64,000 nt of DNA from Grifola frondosa (lineage: Eukaryota; Basidiomycota; Agaricomycetes; Polyporales; Grifolaceae): positions 372,001-436,000 of the forward strand of contig LUGG01000033.1 in assembly GCA_001683735.1 (NCBI GenBank), in the 5' to 3' direction. The notes beneath the pieces are model-generated. The model saw only the letters and a list, made by a program, of their open reading frames with translations, had not been told where the DNA came from and ran no database searches. The position numbers and the translations under genes are program-made. Below, in pieces: positions 57,521 through 64,000 of the stretch. The stretch's first letter is position 1. Every line of letters begins with the position of its first letter.

Positions 57521-57684
57521 AGCGAATTATAATTCGCTCTGGAATCGTATGATCGTACGATTCCCATAGTATGCAAAACTTCATTCGTTGCTTTTAATAC
57601 ACATGACGTACCGTGTGAACCGGCTCAACGTGCCGGTCTATTCTTACATGAATGATGTCATGCCGAGCGGGCCGAAGGCCCGCT
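57521..57684. repeat. Cluster of perfect hairpins/palindromes
   Basis: Four inverted repeats in about 165 bp: AGCGAATTATAATTCGCT (57521-57538, perfect 18-bp palindrome), GGAATCGTA/TACGATTCC (57541-57564), ACCGGC/GCCGGT (near 57619-57637) and AGCGGGCC/GGCCCGCT (57666-57684). No terminal repeats that would bound an element were found. Confidence 0.6.
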
Positions 57685-57767
57685 GACTCAAACATGCTTA
57701 CTCATCTTAGCGTTTCCGTCAAGACAAGCGCCTATAGCGTGAGAATTAGCTCGTGTTACTAGCGCCC

Positions 57768-57877
57768 CACGTGACAATGCTAGACGCCTACCCATGGGTA
57801 AGCGCCAGCGGCACGTGCATTGGCGTCTTCACCTGGCCTAATCACGTGACCCTTCCAGAGAGTCTAGGAATCACGTG
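57768..57877. promoter_or_regulatory. Cluster of four CACGTG E-boxes
   Basis: CACGTG at 57768, 57812, 57843 and 57872: four in 110 bp. CACGTG is the binding site of fungal bHLH factors (Cbf1/Pho4/SREBP types). No gene start lies within 300 bp, so the target is unclear. Confidence 0.45.
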
Positions 57878-58221
57878 AGTATGTCATGTGACTTTATGAA
57901 GTCTCGTGCCGACTAAGGCACGCTAAGTTTATACTCCTGGGACTGATCGATCAGTCCCGGCAGGCGCACAGACGCAGTGGCGCGTCTGTCTCCTTTTCTG
58001 GACACTTTCCCACAGACGCACCCTTTGTCAGCGCAGACACACCCTCCAAAAGGCAATATTCTGACAGACGCAGTCATTGGTCAGCAGACGCACCATCTTT
58101 GTCAGCAGACGCACAGACGCATCACCATATATGGTCATAAGGGTTGTGACCTTTTCTCAAAATATGCCTCTCAAAATATGTGACATGAAATCAAGGTGTC
58201 AAATTCTAAGTGTCCATTTTG

Positions 58222-58244
58222 TTTTACTGGCATCGCCAGTAAAA
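58222..58244. repeat. Palindrome P, copy 1
   Basis: TTTTACTGGC - ATC - GCCAGTAAAA, a perfect 10-bp stem. Further copies at 58647-58669, 60012-60034 and 61466-61488; degenerate forms near 58304, 59640 and 61532. Confidence 0.8.
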
Positions 58245-58950
58245 TCATGATCTTCAATAAAGAAACAAAAAGCTTTCAAAATTGAAGTGAATATTGTTTG
58301 TGATTTTATTGGCATTGCAATAAAAATGCACAAAACAAATAAAAATACTGTGACTGTATTTGAACCTCCTAAGTTTATACTCCTGACAGTTATTGATAAT
58401 CATCGGCAGGCACACAAACACAGTGGCATGTCTGTCTTCTTTTTTGGACCCTTTCTCACAGACGCACCCTCCAAAAGGCAATATTCTGACAGACGCAGTC
58501 ATTGGTCAGCAGACGCACCATCTTTGTCAGCAGACGCACAGACGCATGGCCATATATGGTCATAAGGGATGTGATCTTTTCTCAAAATATGTCTTTTAAA
58601 ATATGTGACATGAAATCAAGGTGTCAAATTCTAAGTGTCCGTTTTGTTTTACTGGCAATGCTGGTAAAATTATGATCTTTAATAAGACAACAAAAGCGGT
58701 CAAATCTGAGGTAAGTATCATTTGAGATTTTACTGACATTGTAAATAATCAAATGACAGATGTAACACTGTTGTAACCGTAGATAAATCACAAATGTGGA
58801 AGATATAGCCAAATGATTAGCAGTGTAAAAAATTTAAATTCAACCATGGTTGGCACTGTCATGTTACTTTTCTTACATATATAGTATTGAGGTGGCGACA
58901 TCAATGTTGTAGAACAAGTCGAGCAGGCAAATTGTAAGTGTATTTCTTGA

Positions 58951-59116
58951 ACTACTTTTGGATCAGAGCAAAAGTAGTGTGACAGAAAATGACTTTGCAG
59001 AAAAATCAGATATATTTGCTAGCTACTTTCTAGCCAGACTGAAAGTAGTTTGAGGGTCCACCTTTTCAGATCATGGTGAGTATGCTCTCACTACTTTTGA
59101 ACTGGTCTCAAAGTAG
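58951..59116. repeat. Triple-hairpin module, copy 1
   Basis: Three successive inverted repeats built on CTACTTT/AAAGTAG: ACTACTTTTG/CAAAAGTAGT (58951-58978), CTACTTTC/GAAAGTAG (59023-59048) and CTACTTTTGA/TCAAAGTAG (59091-59116). The same trio recurs at about 59191-59356. Partly decayed copies are at 60316-60475 and 60918-61086. Confidence 0.75.
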
Positions 59117-59190
59117 CTGACATGAAACTCAGGCTATTAATAAGTCTCAGGTGTGTATCATAATCATACTTATGTAAGTGTCTTTCATAA

Positions 59191-59356
59191 ACTACTTTTG
59201 AATCAGTGCAAAAGTAGTCTGATAGAAAATGAGTTTACAGAAAAATCAGGTATGTTTTTGCTAGCTACTTTTGAGCCAGACTGAAAGTAGTCTGAGGGTC
59301 CACCTTTTCAGATCAAGGTGAGCATGCTCCCACTACTTTTGAACTGGTCTCAAAGT
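59191..59356. repeat. Triple-hairpin module, copy 2
   Basis: Same three CTACTTT/AAAGTAG hairpins with the same spacing as copy 1 and the same intervening TCTGAGGGTCCACCTTTTCA stretch, in the same orientation. Confidence 0.7.
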
Positions 59357-60315
59357 AGCTGACAAGAAACTCAGGCTATTAAAAAGTCTCAGATGTATAT
59401 CATGATCATGCTTATGTTGACCATCCATGGTCATATCATTTATTGTAGCTTACACTAGTGTTGATCAACAGATACATTCTGCAAGAGGAAATATACACAT
59501 AGTGCATCAATATTGATCAGCAGGTCTACAGATGCATTATCATATATGATTATAAGGGGTGTAATCTTTTCTAAAAATATGTCCGTGAAAATATATGAAA
59601 TGAAATCAAGCTGTCAAATTTTAAGTGTCCATTTTGTTTGATCGGCATTGTCAGTAATATTGTTATCATTGATGAATTGAGTTGAAGCTGTCAAATATAT
59701 TATTGAGTGAAGTCCTAAGTTTATACTCCTGGGAATGATAGATCATTTCCAGCAGGCGCACAGATGCAGAGGTGCATCTGTCTCCTTTTCTGGACACTTT
59801 TCCACAGACGCATCCTTGGCCAGCACAGACACACCCTCCAAAAGGCAATATTTCAACAGACGCAGTCATTGGTCAGCAGATGCACCATCTTGATCAGCAG
59901 GTGCACAGATGTATCACCATATATGGTCATAAGGGGTGTGACCTTTTCTCAAAATATGTCTTTCAAAATATGTGACATAAAATCAAGGTGTTGAATTCTG
60001 TGTCCATTTTGTTTTACCGGCATTGCCAGTAAAATCATGGTCTTTGATAAGGAAACAAAAAGTGGTCAAATTTGAAGTAAGTATCATTTGAGATTTTACT
60101 GACATTGTAAATAATCAAATGACAGATGTAACACTGTTGTAAGCATAGATAAATCACAAATGTGAAGACACAGCCAAATGATCAGCAGTGTAAAAAAATT
60201 GAATTCAACTATGATTGGCACTGTCATGTTGCTTTTCTTACATACATAGTATTAAGGTGATGACACCAATGTCATAGAACAAGTGAAGCAGACAGACTGT
60301 AAGTGTATTTCTTGA

Positions 60316-60475
60316 ACTACTTTTGGATCAGAGCAAAAGTAGTGTGACAGAAAATGACTTTGCAGAAAAATCAGATATATTTGCTAGCTACTTTCTAACC
60401 TGAGGGTCCACCTTTTCAAACCAAGATGAGCATGCTCTTACTACATTTGAGCTGTCTCAAAGTAGCTGACATAAA
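60316..60475. repeat. Triple-hairpin module, copy 3 (decayed)
   Basis: First hairpin intact (ACTACTTTTG/CAAAAGTAGT). The second has lost its right arm (CTACTTTCTAACC runs directly into TGAGGGTCC), and the third is weakened (CTACATTTGA/TCAAAGTAG). Confidence 0.65.
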
Positions 60476-60917
60476 ACTCAGACTATTAAGAAGCCTCAGT
60501 TTATACTCCTGAGACTGATCGATCAAGTTCTAACAGGTGCACAGATGCAAAGATGCATCTGTCTCCTTATGAGGACACTTTTCCATAGATGCACCCTTCA
60601 AAAGATAATATTTGAACAGACACAGTCATTAGTCAGCAGGTGCATCATCTTGGTTAGCAGATGCACCTTCTTAGAATATTTGTTATGAAATCAAGCTTGT
60701 TAAAATCACAATCTCCAATAAGAAAACCAAAAGCTGTCAAAATTGAAGTGAATATCATTTGTGATTTTACTGGCTTTGCAAATAATTGACTGATTAATAC
60801 AACATATTATATAAAAACACACAAAACAAATAAACATACTGTACTTTATTTGAACCTCCTCATAAGCACCAATATCATAGAACAAGTCAAGCAGGTAGAC
60901 TATAAGTGTTTTTCTTG

Positions 60918-61086
60918 AACTACTTTTGGATCAGAGCAAAAGTAGTGTGACAGAAAATGGCTTTGCAGAAAAATCAGGTATGTGTTTGCTCACTACTTTC
61001 TAGCCAGATTGAAAGTAGTCTGAGGGTCCACATTTTCAGACAAAGGTGCACATGCTCTTACTATTTTGAACCGGTCTCAAAGTAGC
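60918..61086. repeat. Triple-hairpin module, copy 4
   Basis: First and second hairpins intact; the left arm of the third is shortened (CTATTTTGA against TCAAAGTAG). Confidence 0.65.
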
Positions 61087-61640
61087 TGACATGAAACTCA
61101 GGCTATTAAGAAGCCTCAAGTGTGTATCATGATCATATCATTTATCATAGCTTATACTAGCATTGGTCAGCAGACATATTCTGCAAGAGGAAATATACAC
61201 ATAGGTGCATCAATATGGATCAGCAGACATATATATTTATAAGCAGACACACTGTTTGTCAGCACAGATGCACCCTTCAAAAGACAATATTCCTACAGAT
61301 GCAGTCATTGGTCAGCAGACACACCATCTTGCTCAATAGATGCATCCTCTTTGTTAGCAGGCATACAGACACATCACTATATATGGTCATGAGAGGTGTG
61401 ATTTTTTTTTCCAAATATATCTCTCAAATTGTATGAGATGTATTAAATTCTAAGTACAACTTTCATTTTACTGGCAATGCCGGTAAAATCATGATCTTTA
61501 ATAAAGTAACAAACAGCTGCCAAATTTTATTTTAATGGCATTGCCAGTAATATTGCTATCATTAGTGAGATAACATGAAGTTATCAAATGTGTCATTGGG
61601 TGAAGCTCAACATAGCCATTGGTTAGTAATCATGATGATT

Positions 61641-62287
61641 GCGTTATTAATAATGTTTTTGAAACATTATTGACATTTCTGGTAATGTTGATGGATGGAT
61701 GCAATGCTTGTATGCATATTGACCATTGACTATCATCAGCCATACTAATAACATCATGATCAGTAATCATAATAGGTTGAAGCTCATAATGTAGATTGAT
61801 GAGCACCATTGAAAGATTTGGCTAAATTATGACCATTGTCAATGACATGTCATACATCAAAAGATACTAGTGATGCTGTCCTTAGATATGATCAAGCATC
61901 ATTGACTTCTAACTAAAATCAATATATTAGTTTGATTATTTTCTTCTGAAGAGCATGTTTGATTATAAATATATACATCTGCTGATGAACCTCTTCATAC
62001 ACTGTGTTTTGAAATATGTGTCTGCCAACTGAAGATTGTGTCATAATAGTGCTGCATAGTCACATATGACTTGAAACATCGTGGAAGATATTAAGAATTA
62101 TATTATTGCTACTATGTAATATGTTTATCAGCATTCAGATTTTCACCTGTTTGAATGACATCTTTTATTAGCAACATCATCATCATATTATATTGAGCAT
62201 GGATAAGATAAAATGAGTCACATCATCATTTTATATTTGTCCGTATTTTCTATCATGTGACCTCATCATGTGACACTTGTTGATGCT
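61641..62287. other. AT-rich upstream region, no gene seen
   Basis: Very AT-rich DNA with many ATCATGAT-like stretches, leading to the promoter of the zinc-finger gene. Confidence 0.4.
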
Positions 62288-62294
62288 ATATAGT
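62288..62294 (+). promoter_or_regulatory. TATA-like box of zinc-finger gene
   Basis: TATATAG about 128 nt before the ATG at 62422. Confidence 0.35.
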
Positions 62295-62421
62295 TGCAAA
62301 TAGAGTTCAAACTCAGCAACCATATCATAAAGAGTTCCCACGTGCTTCTTGCTTTTAACTTTCATCTTTCTTTCCATCATCGTGCTTCTTTAAACATTAA
62401 TAATCTGTCCAGCTCTAGATT

Positions 62422-64000
62422 ATGGCTACATTTACTAAACTGATTACTTGCAGTATCTGTGGCAAGTTGTTCGATCAGGAATCACGCATTGCCCGTGACA
62501 CCCATCGCCGGGATCACTGTAATATGCCGGTAAAGCTGGTTCTCAGCGATGAGACCCTTATGGTCACTCGCAGTGATGACAATTGTTATCACTGTCAGTG
62601 TACTAATCCGAAATGTGTCAAAAAATATACAACAACTCGTGCATTCAAAAATCATGTGAAGACAGTTACACAATGGATGGAGGTAAGCATTTTACTGGTG
62701 CTGCCAATAAAACTGAGGCTGATGTCATCACAAAAGGTTGAACCCCAGGAGACTTCAATAGTCACATTAAAGTCAAATCAGGTAAGCATAGTATCAGTAT
62801 TGCCAGTAAAACTGCAGCTAATATCTTCACAGGTGATTCATCTCAAGAAAACTTTATCAGAGACAAGTCAGGTTGGCATTTTTTTGATTTATATTATTGA
62901 TCACATTGATACTGAACTGGCCACAGATTATAGATCAAGATGACAGTGAAAATCTCATAGCAGATGATAATCATGTAGGCATTATGCTAATGTTGTCAAT
63001 GAAAGAATTAATATATCGACCATTATTATAGTTGGAGAATACTTTCCAAGGATCTCATTCACTCAACAATCAAGTGAGTTTATTGGGAGTATTGTTAGTA
63101 ATATTACCACTGACTTTGTTATAGGTTGGCAACCAAAATGTCACTGAGACATCAATCACAGAAAATCACAGAGCAGTAAATATATTACTAAAACTACCAG
63201 TAAAATGTCACTCAACTCATAATCACAGAATGAATATTCTGAGGCAGTTGCAGAGATCTCTTCATCGGAAGAAAATCAGGTACATGTTTTACTGGCATTG
63301 CCATTAAAATAGTGACCAACATCATTATAGATTCAAGGTCCAGTTGCTGCATATACTGCAACTCAGGTGGGACATTGTCAGCCATGTCAAGAATAAAAAT
63401 GCTTATATTATCATAGCTTCCTGGAACTCGTGATGAGGCAGCCAGCATGATCACAGCTGCTGACTATTCTGAACATCTCCACCTTTCAGAATGGGGACTC
63501 GTCTTCAATGACACCTATCACTTTTTAGTGTGTAAATGGTGTCAGGTAGCCATTTCTGCTGGAATTAACAGTGTCAGGTTACACATGACCCGCTCACACC
63601 AGGAGGCCAACATTCATATCTCTGCCTCCAAACTAAATGATGTCATTAATGACTGTAAGGTTTTGGAGAAACTTCCCCAAGTTTCAGAGCAGGATTATCT
63701 TCAGCCCATAGGTGGTCTTGCCATATATAATGGTCTTTGCTGTCACCATTGCAAGATGATATGTGGATCAACAGGGTTCATGAAAAAGCATCATCTGCAA
63801 CTCCATCATCATCTTGATATGCCTACTAGCTGGCCTGCATGCAAGATGCAACATTTGAACAATGGTCCTGATACTCGAGCTTGGTTTGAAGTACACCCCT
63901 CTGGCCATCCAGCTACTTTATCTTATGAGGAGGCCATCATCAAGAAATTATACTTGGACCTGGAGCATTCTAAAGTAGATCATCAATCTCAAAATACTCG
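62422..64000 (+). CDS. Zinc-finger protein with intron array, 3' end outside window
   Basis: Exon 1 (62422-62682) encodes MATFTKLITCSICGKLF... with a C2H2 finger (CSICGKLF...HRRDH) and a second CHCTNPKCVKKYTTTRAFKNH element. Seven mini-exons follow (45, 39, 48, 42, 51, 51, 36 nt, all in phase 0), coding a Ser/Thr/Asn/Gln-rich linker (VEPQETSIVTLKSNQ, VIHLKKTLSETSQ, ...). A long exon from 63417 is open to the window end: LHLSEWGLVFNDTYHFLVCK, WCQVAISAGINSVRLHMTRSH, then PIGGLAIYNGLCCHHCKMIC with KKHHLQLHHH. The C-x2-C ... R-LH-x4-H pair followed by PIxGLxxxxGxxCxxC resembles the OrsD/DUF3505 zinc-finger region found at the N-terminus of some subtelomeric RecQ-like helicases and orphan fungal proteins. 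The catalytic part, if any, is not in the window. Confidence 0.7.
62683..63416 (+). repeat. Array of eight introner-like introns
   Basis: Introns at 62683-62736, 62782-62832, 62872-62926, 62975-63031, 63074-63124, 63176-63228, 63280-63330 and 63367-63416: 50-57 nt, all phase 0. Most share a layout: donor, 4-7 nt, a ~23-nt near-palindrome related to TTTTACTGGC/GCCAGTAAAA, a TGA-x-ACATC-like stretch, then a TTATAG or TCACAG acceptor. The palindrome is clearest in introns 1 (62690-62712) and 7 (63287-63309), recognisable in 2, 5 and 6, and decayed in 3, 4 and 8. Confidence 0.75.

Larger units (their letters stand above)
57924..61640. repeat. AT-rich dispersed/tandem repeat array
   Basis: Several units beginning TAAGTTTATACTCCTG (57924, 58370, 59716 and, decayed, 60497; a headless one near 61250). 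Each continues with CAGACGCA-rich sequence, a conserved TCCAAAAGGCAATATT, CCATATATGGTCATAAGGG, CTTTTCTCAAAATATG, and a TTTTACTGGC/GCCAGTAAAA palindrome followed by TCATGATCTT. Between units lie four copies of a triple-hairpin module (separate entries). GC falls sharply relative to the left side. No transposase, LTR or clear terminal inverted repeat is visible. Confidence 0.75.

Noticed and set aside
57977..59975. Recurring ~67-residue frames in the repeat units as real proteins
   Set aside because: No start context, and high similarity is explained by repeat identity; no codon-level evidence of selection available.
57924..61400. CRISPR-like reading of the repeat array
   Set aside because: Repeats are of variable length and spacing, AT-rich, in a eukaryotic context with no cas genes; spacers are not uniform.

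Overview
The window looks like nuclear DNA of a filamentous basidiomycete, most likely an Agaricomycete (a polypore-like genome is my guess, not shown). Genes are dense and sit on both strands. They are cut by many 45-70 nt GT-AG introns with CTNAC-type branch sites, and include families typical of these fungi: short ZZ/EF-hand multidomain proteins, F-box/LRR-like proteins, a conidiation-6 protein and HbrB. GC is about 50% up to roughly 57.9 kb, then drops clearly into an AT-rich repeat zone that runs to the end.

Layout. (1) About 35-19,270: a tandem segmental duplication. Each unit carries a minus-strand ZZ/EF-hand multidomain gene, a plus-strand isoaspartyl peptidase/asparaginase relic and a minus-strand F-box gene. 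A fragment of a peroxin gene lies at the junction of the two units. A third, inverted F-box relic follows at 19.5-20.5 kb. (2) 21.2-33.4 kb: an MFS monocarboxylate-type transporter, a 3' fragment of the ZZ gene, a Pex24/29-32-type dysferlin-domain peroxin divergent from a CECR5-like HAD hydrolase, and a diverged fuller copy of the ZZ/EF-hand gene. (3) 34.2-56.7 kb: single-copy core genes: AIM41 (GatB/YqeY), HRD1 ubiquitin ligase, a membrane-anchored YtcJ-type amidohydrolase, RDH54/RAD54B, a conidiation-6 protein, a small coiled protein, a FAD monooxygenase, a TORC2 HbrB/Bit61 subunit and mitochondrial QRI7. (4) 57.2-62.3 kb: hairpin-rich DNA, a CACGTG cluster, then a repeat array of CAGACGCA-rich units, a TTTTACTGGC/GCCAGTAAAA palindrome and a triple-hairpin CTACTTT/AAAGTAG module. 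(5) 62.4-64.0 kb: the 5' part of a zinc-finger gene that looks like the OrsD/DUF3505-type N-terminus seen in some subtelomeric helicase-like genes. Its linker is split by eight ~50-nt phase-0 introns, several carrying the same palindrome as the repeat array.

The most interesting signal is region 4-5: an apparent introner-like element family whose core palindrome also occurs outside genes next door. A caution applies to all 'broken' genes. Single-base losses fall repeatedly in G or C runs, even in conserved core genes (HRD1, AIM41, RDH54, CECR5, peroxin), so many frameshifts are probably base-calling errors. Larger or in-frame lesions (8-nt and 28-nt deletions, loss of the asparaginase catalytic segment) are more credible as real decay. 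The neighbouring genes do not form an obvious pathway or cluster.
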